A stretch of 64,000 nt of DNA from an uncultured Sphingomonadaceae bacterium (GCA_947503245.1 CANNCV010000001.1:309501-373500); one strand, 5' to 3'. Shown: positions 56,630 through 64,000, counted from the stretch's first letter. A program made the numbers and translations. Notes: generated by a model from the letters alone, not told the origin.

Positions 56630-57621
56630 TCGGCCTCAGCAGAAACCCGCCTAATCGGTACGGGAATATTACAGATATCTGCGCCGCCCGCAGGCACATT
56701 AAAAAACGGGTCGCGCCGATTGGCCCGCGCATCGGCATATTCAGCAAAGCTCTGGCCATCCGTATCAAGATATTCAAAGCGCAGTTGCTCATCATCCGCA
56801 AGATCCGTCGCCAGTCTTACCGAAACAATAGGTACGCGCTTGCTTGGGTCTTCATAGAACCCCAAAAAGCCCTTACCGCGCGGCAGGCTGCTCATATGCT
56901 CCATGCCCTCAATAATCCGCCCGACCAGCGCAATATTGCGGTCCAAATGGCGCGGTGCATGGCCAATTATGGTGTATAGCTCTGCCCCGCTGCCGGTGTC
57001 GGGGGAAAGATTGCGACCAACACCCACCATGCCATAGCAATGGACAGGCCAACGTATTGCTGAATCAGGTGTGCCACCAGCTGCCAGTGGCCAACCCTTC
57101 TCAAAGGCGGTGTAGCTAATTACATTACCACGCGGGATAGTAATTTTTGCAAATTTGCGCCAGTTAGTGGCATCGCCTATTACAACATAATCTGTCTCAG
57201 GCACAGTTTCCAAACCATCCGGCAGCGGCTTTTCTGTTGCGCCTTCCTCGGTAAAACTGCCCCATTGGGTGACATAATTATCCTGCACCCGGTTAATGCT
57301 CGTGCCATCCCACCATTTTGCCGCCGCCAGTTTACGAATATTGCGTATCCAGCCTTGCGAAAATGGCTCTGGCATAAGCTGAATAACCACCCGCCGCGCA
57401 CTGCCATCAGCATCCGGCGCCAAATCCATCACCAGCAAGTCAGCCGGTGCAATAGCGACCCATTGATCAGTGGCCGCTTGCTCGACAATCTGGTTCGGGG
57501 AAGGTGCAGGAGGAGGCGTTTCTGCTGGCGCGGTGTTTTGCGCGTTTATAGCTATGGGACTAACAGCAATGGCCAGCGCAACAATGGGCATTGATATGGG
57601 CATTTTGAGAAGCTTTTTCAT
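56626..57621 (-). CDS. Periplasmic peptidylprolyl isomerase (cyclophilin type)
   Basis: Cyclophilin-fold prolyl isomerase exported by an N-terminal signal peptide (ends near AINA). The cyclophilin core is embedded in a 331-residue chain: WWDGTSINRVQDNYVTQWGS corresponds to the F-x-R-V-x-x-x-F-x-Q-G region, and LYTIIGHAPRHLDRNIALVGRIIEGM to the C-terminal part. Large insertions relative to minimal cyclophilins are typical of this sphingomonad form. The active-site arginine is present in INRV, so activity is plausible. Operon with DUF1905. Confidence 0.9.
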   Translation of the reverse strand: MKKLLKMPISMPIVALAIAVSPIAINAQNTAPAETPPPAPSPNQIVEQAATDQWVAIAPADLLVMDLAPDADGSARRVVIQLMPEPFSQGWIRNIRKLAAAKWWDGTSINRVQDNYVTQWGSFTEEGATEKPLPDGLETVPETDYVVIGDATNWRKFAKITIPRGNVISYTAFEKGWPLAAGGTPDSAIRWPVHCYGMVGVGRNLSPDTGSGAELYTIIGHAPRHLDRNIALVGRIIEGMEHMSSLPRGKGFLGFYEDPSKRVPIVSVRLATDLADDEQLRFEYLDTDGQSFAEYADARANRRDPFFNVPAGGADICNIPVPIRRVSAEAE

Positions 57622-57759
57622 AAGAGCATAGGCTAAGCCATTTACGAAGCTTGCGAAAGGGGGAAATCGTGTCTAAGAGCGCGGTTCGGATTTGGCACAC
57701 GCCAAAACCAAAGACCAAATATCCGCTTTTGTCATCCATATCAAAGGCACAATATAGAC

Positions 57760-57849
57760 GGACACGTGGCCGAGTGGTCGAAGGCGCACGCCTGGAAAGT
57801 GTGTAAAGGGGCAACTCTTTCGTGGGTTCGAATCCCACCGTGTCCGCCA
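57760..57849 (+). tRNA. tRNA-Ser (GGA)
   Basis: A 90-base type II tRNA with encoded CCA. Acceptor stem GGACACG with CGTGTCC, anticodon loop CTGGAAA (anticodon GGA), a long variable arm and the T-arm GGTTCGAATCC. Its 3' end faces the accessory region, so it is a candidate integration site. The open frame on the opposite strand across it is an artefact. Confidence 0.96.
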
Positions 57850-57942
57850 TTTAGCATTGAAAAATAAAGATAAATTCCCGATTTATAGCGCTATTACCAA
57901 ATGCGCTCCCCTTAAAGCTACGCGTTAGCGCCCTTTACACTG

Positions 57943-58194
57943 CTATGCTAAGCCACCAACAAAGCCGCTTGTTTGGTTTTTGTGGACCATCGAAAGCCGC
58001 ATTTTTGAATTGCAGCCTTTTACACGGCATTGGGTGCGCGTTTCGATCATATCAAGATACAAATGCCCTGCATTGCGCTCAAGAATTGCCTCTTTGGTAA
58101 GATAGCGCACTTGTCCGCATTTTCTGCATTGCAACTCCAGCCGCGCATCATCTGATAGATCGGTTGCGCGTAATTTGCTTTTCCAATTGCCCAT
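57943..58194 (-). CDS. Small zinc-ribbon protein
   Basis: An 83-residue protein with CRKCGQVRYL and a later TQCRVKGCNSKMRLS, giving a CxxC...CxxxxC zinc-ribbon-like pattern in a basic chain. It starts at the ATG overlapping the polymerase stop (TAATG), so it is co-translated with the Y-family polymerase gene and probably shares its SOS control. The function is not known; a nucleic-acid-binding partner of the polymerase is a guess. Confidence 0.7.
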   Translation of the reverse strand: MGNWKSKLRATDLSDDARLELQCRKCGQVRYLTKEAILERNAGHLYLDMIETRTQCRVKGCNSKMRLSMVHKNQTSGFVGGLA

Positions 58195-59441
58195 TACCAA
58201 AAATCTTCGGCAGAGGGGATACGGGTATAGCTTATCTTGCCCCCAATATTTTCCAGATTGCGCGTTGGCCAGAATCCTATGCTGGCAATCGTTTTTCCAT
58301 ATTTGGCATTAAGGCTATCTATCGCTGTGTTGATGGCTTCCCATCTTTGGCGCTCTGTATCGTCATTAAGTAGAAAATCTAATTGCCGTGTATCGGCTGG
58401 TGATAGGTTGAACAGCGTAACCCCAACGCGAAAAATTAACGTGTTCTTGCGCAATTGGCTTTGTGCCAAATTCCAGAGCTTTTGAAAGCCTAGCAAAAGC
58501 GCTTGGTCATCATGCACAATAGGAAGGCTTAAATTTGCGCTCCATGTATCTTCGCTATGCAACATCCATAACCATAGGCCAGAGCAATAGAAACGCTCTC
58601 TCCTGAGCCTCCTAGCGGCCTTTACAAGCAGTACGCGGCAAATCTCTCTGGCATCATCCAGTTTGCGGCTTTCAGGCGGTAAGACGCGCCCATGGCCAAA
58701 CATACCGCGTTCGCTTACTGGTGCCTGTATATCAAAACCGTGCAAAGCATACCAAAGCCGTTCACCGTTCACGCTGCGCCATAGCTTACGCATTTGCTTA
58801 GGTTGCGTTGCGTACAAGTCTTTTGTGTTGCTAATCCCCGCCAATAAAAGCCGCCTTTGCATACGCGATCCAACACCGGGAATATCATCAAGCGGTACTT
58901 TGAAAAGCGGCGCTGGCATCTCTTGCGGATGCCATATCGTTACCCCGTCCGGCTTATCCATTTTACAAGCTATCTTTGCCAATTGGCGATTGGCGGCAAA
59001 GCCTATTGAGCAAGTGACATAGCGGCCAATATTCTCTGCCAATGTTGCCTTGATTCTGGTTGCCAGCCGTTCGGGATCATGGCGTTGGCGGCGGTCAACT
59101 TTACACGTCAACTCATCGATGCTCTTAATCGCATCAATTGGCACAACGCTTTCAATCTCTGCAAGCAATGCATTATGGGCGCGTCTGTACAAATCAGGCG
59201 ATTGGGGAATAAGCACAAGATCGGGGCATTTGGCCTTGGCCTCTCTTACCGGCATGACATTTGATAGGCCTAATGCCTTGGCCTCTTTAGAACATGCAAT
59301 GACGCAGCTAGCCTTGCCACCTGAAAAAGGCACAACGCCAACGGGACGCCCACGCAAAGACGGGCGCATTTGTTGCTCGACAGAGGCGAAAAAGCCGTCA
59401 AAATCGAGATATAGGCGCTCTATTTCTTGTGGCTGTCTCAT
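58194..59441 (-). CDS. Y-family (UmuC/DinB-like) DNA polymerase
   Basis: Translesion DNA polymerase. The first catalytic aspartates are in YLDFDGFFASVEQQ; the second acidic pair is in AIKSIDELTCKVD; the little-finger/thumb region starts with the HhH motif VPLDDIPGVGSRMQRRL. At 415 residues it is the length of DinB/UmuC. The promoter carries a perfect alphaproteobacterial LexA site 28 bases upstream, so induction by DNA damage is expected. No umuD or imuB/dnaE2 genes are adjacent; its partner is the SRAP gene on the other strand. Confidence 0.9.
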   Translation of the reverse strand: MRQPQEIERLYLDFDGFFASVEQQMRPSLRGRPVGVVPFSGGKASCVIACSKEAKALGLSNVMPVREAKAKCPDLVLIPQSPDLYRRAHNALLAEIESVVPIDAIKSIDELTCKVDRRQRHDPERLATRIKATLAENIGRYVTCSIGFAANRQLAKIACKMDKPDGVTIWHPQEMPAPLFKVPLDDIPGVGSRMQRRLLLAGISNTKDLYATQPKQMRKLWRSVNGERLWYALHGFDIQAPVSERGMFGHGRVLPPESRKLDDAREICRVLLVKAARRLRRERFYCSGLWLWMLHSEDTWSANLSLPIVHDDQALLLGFQKLWNLAQSQLRKNTLIFRVGVTLFNLSPADTRQLDFLLNDDTERQRWEAINTAIDSLNAKYGKTIASIGFWPTRNLENIGGKISYTRIPSAEDFW

Positions 59442-59468
59442 ATCTGTTCCGAATCAAAAAAGGATATG

Positions 59469-59483
59469 GAACATAAAGTGAAC
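59469..59483. promoter_or_regulatory. LexA (SOS) box in divergent promoter
   Basis: GAACATAAAGTGAAC is a perfect GAAC-N7-GAAC, the alphaproteobacterial LexA recognition site. It lies between the leftward Y-family polymerase and the rightward SRAP gene, close to both starts, so both should be repressed by LexA and induced together by DNA damage. Confidence 0.85.
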
Positions 59484-59540
59484 ATATGGGACTTGTCTAT
59501 GCTGATTGACTCTTTGCCGGTCCGGCTGGATGATTGCCAA

Positions 59541-60128
59541 ATGTGTAATCACTATCAACTCAGTCCAGAGCGCATGAAAGAGCTGCAAATCTGGCAGGAT
59601 ATAATGGCTGGTAGTCTGGATGACATGCCGGACACGGCAGGCGATGTCTGGCCAAAACGGCAAGGCTTAACGGTTACCAATGATGGCGCAGCCGCAATGC
59701 AATGGGGTGTACCGTTAAAGATGAAGGGCAAGAGGCCCGGCACAACGGTAACCAAGCGCATAACCAATGTGCGCAATCTTGCCAGCCCATTTTGGCGTTC
59801 GACACTGGACAGGCCAGAGAACCGATGCCTAGTGCCATTTAGCCGCTTTGCAGAGCCAAAACCTAATGCCGGGCGCTCTGAGGTCTGGTTTGCTGTTAAT
59901 GGCGCTCCTGTGGCTGCATTTGCCGGTATATGGCGTGATAGCGATGAAGGGCGCGTTTATGCTTTTCTAACATGCGCACCTAACCCGTTAGTCCAGCCGA
60001 TACACCCCAAGGCCATGCCAGTGATTTTGCAGCCAGAAGATTATAGGCGTTGGCTAGAGGGTGAAAGCGCGGCTGGCTTTCAAGAGCCTTTCCCATCGCA
60101 GCTAATGGGCATTGTCGATAATGATTAA
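59541..60128 (+). CDS. yedK: SOS response-associated peptidase (SRAP/HMCES-like)
   Basis: SRAP proteins form a covalent crosslink with abasic sites in single-stranded DNA through Cys2 after Met removal. The start at 59541 is therefore decisive: it gives MCNHYQLSPERM, with the nucleophile Cys2. The rest has the family blocks WPKRQGLTVTNDG, MQWGVPLKM, NRCLVPFSRFAEPK and the late histidine-containing FLTCAPNPLVQPIHPKAMPVIL. A longer frame upstream would bury the cysteine. It is divergent from the Y-family polymerase and shares its SOS box. Confidence 0.93.
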   Translation: MCNHYQLSPERMKELQIWQDIMAGSLDDMPDTAGDVWPKRQGLTVTNDGAAAMQWGVPLKMKGKRPGTTVTKRITNVRNLASPFWRSTLDRPENRCLVPFSRFAEPKPNAGRSEVWFAVNGAPVAAFAGIWRDSDEGRVYAFLTCAPNPLVQPIHPKAMPVILQPEDYRRWLEGESAAGFQEPFPSQLMGIVDND

Positions 60129-60226
60129 AGTCGTTCCCCAATGTTCCAAATGGCAAAGTTGCCAATGGATTTAAGATAAACCGATGAATAAAGGCGATTG
60201 TGTAGTTTACAAACCCATTATAGTTT

Positions 60227-60385
60227 CTACCGACGCTTGCCAATAAATAAACCTATAGCATACCCTATAAATGCGCCTGAGCCGATAGATCCCAACGCCA
60301 CAATGATGTTGCCATCCCAATTAACAAATGCGGCCATGCAGCCAACTATTGAGCCTGTTAGCAATCCCCGCTTTTCTGACGTCAT
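60227..60385 (-). CDS. Small 52-residue membrane protein
   Basis: An open frame of 52 codons beginning MTSEKRGLLTGSIVG and ending FIGKRR, with two hydrophobic stretches (about 8-22 and 27-48) and glycine-zipper-like GSIGSGAFIGYAIG. AAGGAG lies 10 bases upstream of the ATG, a clear ribosome-binding site. It is the only coding signal in the region from 60129 to 60584. I do not recognise a family. Candidates are a small membrane regulator or a toxin-like peptide. Confidence 0.6.
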   Translation of the reverse strand: MTSEKRGLLTGSIVGCMAAFVNWDGNIIVALGSIGSGAFIGYAIGLFIGKRR

Positions 60386-60584
60386 TTCTTACTAACTCCT
60401 TTTTACTTCACGACTTTGCGCAGCATTTATTTCCAGGCTTTATTATGGAGATAATGTTAAGATGTTATACAACTCTCTATAAGAATTTTATGACATTGGC
60501 ACACCGTGTTTGAAATGTATATAACAGCCGATTGTTTTGACTCATTAAAGTATTTATGCAACAGAGTGGTTAGAGGGATAAGAT

Positions 60585-60791
60585 ATGAAACCATTAATTA
60601 TTGCCGCAACGCTCGTATTTGGGTTTATCGGACCATCAGATATTAATCCATGCGGTTCCGGTGCCGTAATGGCACAAATTACTAGCGTTGCCTGTTGTAA
60701 GACATGTCGGAAGGGCAAGGCTTGCGGCGACAGTTGTATATCTCGTGACAAGAATTGCAATAAAGGCAAAGGCTGCGCTTGCAACGGCTAA
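60585..60791 (+). CDS. Small secreted Cys-rich peptide
   Basis: A 68-residue precursor: signal peptide (about residues 1-30, MKPLIIAATLVFGFIG...), then a basic core with eight cysteines (CCKTCRKGKACGDSCIS, then a C-x(9)-C-x-C ending). GAGGG lies upstream of the ATG. The motif GKACGDSCIS with a terminal GCAC pattern resembles a small family I recall from many bacteria, of unknown function, possibly metal-binding or disulfide-stabilised. It stands alone in an AT-rich part of the island. Confidence 0.75.
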   Translation: MKPLIIAATLVFGFIGPSDINPCGSGAVMAQITSVACCKTCRKGKACGDSCISRDKNCNKGKGCACNG

Positions 60792-60870
60792 CCTATCTTG
60801 AGTTTGCATTTTTGCTGGCCTTTAACCTTTTAGGCTTGGCATGGGCGCTTTACTCTCTTGTAATTTAGTC

Positions 60871-61680
60871 TTAGGTCACCCTTCTATTTCGAGCTTTACA
60901 CGCAATATTTTGCGACGTGCTGCAACGCCTTCCAAAAATTATGCCTTGCGGTATTGGCGGTCCTAAATCTGGCAGCGCCGAAGTCGCACCCTTCAGCACA
61001 TAAGCAAGTGCTTTCATTCTGTTTTGAAAATGCAATTCAGGGTTATTTTCTTCCAGCCCGAGACGCCCCCCAATAGGCGCACTATGAATAACATTTTTTC
61101 TATAGGGCTGTGCTGTAATTTGCTTCAACCAACGCTTTTGCAACGCAGGAAGTTTAGCGACTAAAGGCACGGGAATATGGATTAGAATATGACAATGCCA
61201 GCATTTGTCACCCGTATTTTCATGTACCCAAAGCCAAGCTGTTTTGTAATTACGTCGCGATAACCATTTCGTTAGCTTGTCGATAAATGAGCCTGTGGCT
61301 TTAGCGATGCCATTTAATGCAACTCCCGCCGCTTTCCAGTGGATAGATACCATCCTGTTGAATGGAAGGCCAATGACAGCAGCATGATGGTCTGCCGCAG
61401 TTAGATTGGCGACCTGTGACTTTGACAGGCCATAACTTAGACGATTGGCAAAGTTGCGTGCGCCCCCCCTTCCTTTGCCTTTACCCAAATTGGCTGCATC
61501 ACTTATACTAAAATAGTTAATTGCATGATGCGTGCCAGTTTTGGAAAATGGCGTTGTATCAGCTTTGTGCGGGTTGACATCTGCAATTGAAACTTCACCG
61601 CAATTTATAAACGGTGAAGTTTCAAAGGCGCAGCCATGTGGATCACAATTATCTGTTCTCTGCATAGCCGCTTTCAGCAT
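60871..61680 (-). CDS. Probable HUH-endonuclease replication-type protein
   Basis: A 269-residue basic protein. WHCHILIHIP (His162, His164) fits the HUH metal-binding motif (h-U-H-U-U-U) of rolling-circle replication initiators and relaxases. LAYVLKG (Tyr227, Lys230) fits the nucleophile motif YxxK, and VSIHW (about 111-115) could be motif 1. The order motif 1 - HUH - Tyr is correct. It overlaps the upstream hypothetical gene by 32 bases and lies in the integrase operon. If correct, the island encodes its own nick-initiated replication or transfer. The assignment rests on these motifs only; an inovirus- or satellite-type Rep is the likeliest relative. Confidence 0.6.
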   Translation of the reverse strand: MLKAAMQRTDNCDPHGCAFETSPFINCGEVSIADVNPHKADTTPFSKTGTHHAINYFSISDAANLGKGKGRGGARNFANRLSYGLSKSQVANLTAADHHAAVIGLPFNRMVSIHWKAAGVALNGIAKATGSFIDKLTKWLSRRNYKTAWLWVHENTGDKCWHCHILIHIPVPLVAKLPALQKRWLKQITAQPYRKNVIHSAPIGGRLGLEENNPELHFQNRMKALAYVLKGATSALPDLGPPIPQGIIFGRRCSTSQNIACKARNRRVT

Positions 61681-61936
61681 CCCGCCCCTTTTTTAGGAGT
61701 CCAGAAACTCCATTTTGTTCATTAGCAATCCATACAATTGCAGCTTCTTCTTCTGCCAGTGGGGGCAATTCATACTTTGCAAGCAATTTCAGCAGCCAAT
61801 CATATTGTTTGGCACTCAGTTCACTCGCAACACAAACATTGCCGAGAAAGCCCGCCGTTTTATACGATATGTCTGGACAGTTAGACAATAAAGCCAGCGC
61901 TGCCGTGCGATGATTAGGAAAGGGTTGAACACTCAT
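61649..61936 (-). CDS. Island hypothetical protein, 95 aa
   Basis: A small acidic/neutral protein that I do not recognise, with the segment LSAKQYDWLLKLLAKYELPPL, a helix-rich pattern seen in small mobile-element proteins. A good Shine-Dalgarno (GGGGAGG) lies upstream. It overlaps the Rep-like gene downstream by 32 bases, so the two are probably co-translated. Confidence 0.6.
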   Translation of the reverse strand: MSVQPFPNHRTAALALLSNCPDISYKTAGFLGNVCVASELSAKQYDWLLKLLAKYELPPLAEEEAAIVWIANEQNGVSGLLKKGRDAESGYAENR

Positions 61937-62027
61937 TGATACCTCCCCGCAATTGATTGCCGAGACTTACCATGTTTTCGCGCCGAGTTATTCCTAACAA
62001 AGGATGGACTTGGTTTTCCCGTGCCAT
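61914..62027 (-). CDS. Possible 37-residue leader or small protein
   Basis: A short open frame (MARENQVHPLLGITRR ...) starts 2 bases after the stop of the AlpA-like gene and runs into the start of the 95-residue gene, in another frame. It contains that gene's ribosome-binding site, so its translation could couple the two genes. There is no homology; the evidence is position only. Confidence 0.3.
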   Translation of the reverse strand: MARENQVHPLLGITRRENMVSLGNQLRGGINECSTLS

Positions 62028-62029
62028 AT

Positions 62030-62218
62030 TCACGCCTCAGGCTGGTACTTTGGAAGGCTAGCCAAGTAGGCTTGAAGTTCGCTCATAGGAATAAGAGTGC
62101 GCCGCCCCGCTTTCCGAGCTGTTAAATCGCCACGCTTTAGCGCTACATAAAGTGAGGAGCGTGAGCATCCCGAAAGCCTCACGGCATCGGGGATTGTTAA
62201 TGCAATAGGTATATCCAT
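62030..62218 (-). CDS. AlpA-like helix-turn-helix regulator / excisionase
   Basis: A 62-residue MerR/AlpA-type winged HTH: LTIPDAVRLSGCSRSSLYVALKRGDLTARKAGRRTLI matches the excisionase-family DNA-binding domain (helix-turn-helix then a beta wing). The ATG at 62218 has GGAGA upstream and gives the family-typical length. Such proteins activate integrase expression or direct excision of P4-type islands. It sits in the int-hyp-HTH-hyp-Rep gene string. Confidence 0.82.
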   Translation of the reverse strand: MDIPIALTIPDAVRLSGCSRSSLYVALKRGDLTARKAGRRTLIPMSELQAYLASLPKYQPEA

Positions 62219-62323
62219 AATTATTCTCCGCGATGTCAGGGGTTGAAGGTGGACATCTGCGGTTTGATCATTTGCAAGCTGTCGCATTCGGAAGCAAAGG
62301 ACAATAAAGGAATTTAAATCAGA

Positions 62324-62833
62324 TCAGGAAGAATAGTGTTTGCGGAATGTGCGTTCTAGTCGCTTCGCTCTGCTCTCCGGAGTCCCAGCTCCAGAAACTA
62401 ATCCCGCCTCGACGAATATACGTGCAGCATGTGCGGCTGAACGCGCTTTGCCTTTTTGCATCATTTTATGCATTTCAAAAGCCAACTTTCGATCTTCTGT
62501 CCAGCCAGAATGCTCTCTTTTGGGACGACCGCGTTTGCGATTGTCAATTGAAGGTCTGTCAAAAACAGCGCAGAGGTCGTCGTAACAAAGAGCGAGGTCA
62601 GGCGGTAAAACGTTGCCTTGAGGGTTACCCTTGTCTTGCGAATAGAGGCTCAAATAAATGCCGATATGTGCCTTTGGCACTACTTCATTATTGAGCATTC
62701 CTTTGATTGCTCCACTAGCAACCGCATCGAACAAGAGTTTTTCTGACTCTTGATAAGACTTAGACTTAATATGAGAAAAGAAATCCATTGTCTCAAGGCA
62801 TTTTGTAGGAGAAATCCATCGATAACGGCTCAT
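62324..62833 (-). CDS. Island hypothetical protein, 169 aa
   Basis: I do not recognise a family. The protein has a central IDNRKRGRPKREHSG segment, which contains an AT-hook-like RGRP, and a C-terminal basic helix region (ESRAKRLERTFRKHYSS). It may bind DNA. Its ATG overlaps the integrase stop (ATGA), so it is translated together with the integrase. Similar genes are common next to P4-type integrases. Confidence 0.6.
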   Translation of the reverse strand: MSRYRWISPTKCLETMDFFSHIKSKSYQESEKLLFDAVASGAIKGMLNNEVVPKAHIGIYLSLYSQDKGNPQGNVLPPDLALCYDDLCAVFDRPSIDNRKRGRPKREHSGWTEDRKLAFEMHKMMQKGKARSAAHAARIFVEAGLVSGAGTPESRAKRLERTFRKHYSS

Positions 62834-64000
62834 CCCGACACCGTCGAAGCTATTGTGCGAATTGGCGTTACGGTTGCGGCAGCCTTATGAGCGTTGGCAC
62901 AATATGCGGCCCAATCATCCATCAAGCGCCTGCGCTTTTCTATCATATCTGTGCGCCTATAGGCCGCCTCAGCTTTGTTGCCGATTGTGTGAGCCAGCGC
63001 CATTTCCTTCATTTCAGATGGATAGGCTGTGCGCTCTTCCGTCCAGTCTCGAAAGCTGGAGCGAAAGCCATGCACGGTTACCATTCGCTTTTGCTTTGGG
63101 TCAATATAACCGATGCCACCAGCCGCAATGCTTGCTTCATTCATGCGCCGCAATAGCATGGCCATCGCCATGCTTGATAATTTGCCACCTTTAGGACCAG
63201 TAAATAGCCACTTGCCCCCTTGTGGCTTTAAAGATTCCAAAATTTCCCTTGCGCGGCCCGACAGGGGCACGCGATGCTCTTTGCTACCCTTCATGCGCTC
63301 GGCTGGAATGCGCCAAACACCGCTAGCAAAATCGACTTCACCCCAAGTCGCGCCAATAACTTCGCCGCTTCGTGCTGCGGTCAAGATCGTAAATTCAAGC
63401 GCCAGCGCAGCCATTGCCTCTCGGCTATGCAACGCGCTGCAAAACTCTCCAATTTGGTCATAAGGCAAAGCAGGGTGATGCCCACGTGATAAACGAGACC
63501 TAGGGGGCAGGATTGAAGCGATATGCCCACGCCATCTTGCAGGGTTTTCGCCTTGTCGATAACCACGCGCTTTTGCACTATCCAATATTGTTTCAATCCT
63601 TCCCCTTATACGGCTTGCTGTCTCTGGCTTACTATTCCAGATAGGCTCAAGAATTTGCAGCACGTGTGCTGTACCAATCTCGGCAACTGGCAGATCGCCA
63701 ATGACAGGATAAACATAGCTGGCCAGAGTATTGCGCCACTGCTGCCGATGCTTAGGGTTACGCCAACTTGCCTCATTCGCGGTTATATAAGCACCAGCAA
63801 CAGCCTTAAACGTTATACCGGCTATCTTTGCCGCCTGTGCGCTGGCAAGGGCTTCATTGGCGATCCTGTCGCGTTCTTCTAGCGGGTCAATCCCTGCCTT
63901 CACCTTTACGCGCAAAGCTGCTGCTGCATTTCGCGCATTGGCAAGAGAGATTGCATCTGTACCTGATGCGGCCCCTAATCCTACATCACGTGACTTGCCA
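62830..64000 (-). CDS. Tyrosine site-specific integrase, 5' end beyond window
   Basis: P4-type phage integrase: an N-terminal DUF4102-like segment (VGLGAASGTDAISLANARN) continues to the window edge, followed by the core-binding domain and the catalytic domain with R in TAARSGEVIGATWGEVDF, H-x-x-R in VTVHGFRSSFRDW, H in LAHTIGNKAEAAYRR and the tyrosine nucleophile in AAYRRTD. The frame is open past position 63915 to 64000, so the true start is outside the window. It integrates islands, commonly into tRNA genes. Confidence 0.92.
   Translation of the reverse strand, partial: GKSRDVGLGAASGTDAISLANARNAAAALRVKVKAGIDPLEERDRIANEALASAQAAKIAGITFKAVAGAYITANEASWRNPKHRQQWRNTLASYVYPVIGDLPVAEIGTAHVLQILEPIWNSKPETASRIRGRIETILDSAKARGYRQGENPARWRGHIASILPPRSRLSRGHHPALPYDQIGEFCSALHSREAMAALALEFTILTAARSGEVIGATWGEVDFASGVWRIPAERMKGSKEHRVPLSGRAREILESLKPQGGKWLFTGPKGGKLSSMAMAMLLRRMNEASIAAGGIGYIDPKQKRMVTVHGFRSSFRDWTEERTAYPSEMKEMALAHTIGNKAEAAYRRTDMIEKRRRLMDDWAAYCANAHKAAATVTPIRTIASTVSG

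Noticed and set aside
57560-57850. A 96-codon open frame antisense to tRNA-Ser (MADTVGFEPTKELPL...)
   Set aside because: It runs across the tRNA-Ser gene on the opposite strand; this is a well-known type of spurious protein call.
1-64000. CRISPR arrays, insertion sequences with transposases, rRNA operons
   Set aside because: I saw no regularly spaced repeats, no transposase and no rRNA-like sequence in the window.
57850-64000. A second copy of the tRNA-Ser 3' end as right attachment site
   Set aside because: No matching direct repeat was noticed; the island boundary on the right lies beyond the window or uses another target.

Overview
The window looks like chromosomal DNA of an alphaproteobacterium of the order Sphingomonadales (Sphingorhabdus/Sphingopyxis-like). 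The case rests on family content and gene order: a ribF-ileS-lspA-DUF3035 (BamF-type) cluster, a pcm-tolC-popZ(DUF2497)-valS cluster, thrS close to infC, an ABC permease fused to an M1 peptidase, and an alphaproteobacterial LexA box (GAAC-N7-GAAC). No species can be named from the sequence alone.

Layout. 0-14.5 kb is almost entirely minus strand: ribF-ileS-lspA-bamF-like; an M19 dipeptidase; folA-purK-purE; gpmA; a TIGR03084/DUF6445 pair; and a beta-oxidation pair (fadJ-like and thiolase) with a palindromic operator candidate upstream. 14.8-19.3 kb holds an ABC ATPase and a giant permease/M1 peptidase. A tRNA-Cys follows, then pcm-tolC-popZ, two S9 peptidases, valS, queE and a TIR-domain receptor. 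32.7-39 kb (minus) carries a HerA-like ATPase, a tauE/TIGR02186 pair with tandem operator-like palindromes, and an NfrB/NfrA-like envelope pair. 39.3-48.5 kb is metabolic and envelope housekeeping (nhaA, DUF885, deacetylase, glyoxalase, SIMPL, hydrolases, SDR) and ends at a hydrolase gene remnant. 48.9-57.6 kb holds thrS and infC separated by an AT-rich DUF3800 gene and a GH5 glycosidase, then an SDR, ald, DUF1905 and a cyclophilin. From the tRNA-Ser at 57.8 kb to the window end the content becomes accessory: an SOS-box-controlled Y-family polymerase and SRAP protein, a 52-residue membrane protein, a Cys-rich secreted peptide, a probable HUH replication-type protein, an AlpA-like regulator and a tyrosine integrase cut by the window edge.

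Most interesting points. (1) The gene after queE encodes TIR domain - membrane helix - type 1 periplasmic-binding-protein domain in one chain, a plausible one-protein transmembrane receptor with an NADase-like effector. Its TIR homology begins exactly at an AUA codon with a well placed Shine-Dalgarno, and no canonical start exists upstream in frame. (2) infC in the same window also begins at AUA. Since IF3 discriminates against non-canonical starts, the TIR gene could be translationally silenced through IF3. (3) IleRS and ValRS each carry an in-frame, translated palindromic repeat pair (REPIN-like), from two different repeat families. (4) The integrase island encodes a candidate HUH endonuclease and several very small genes.
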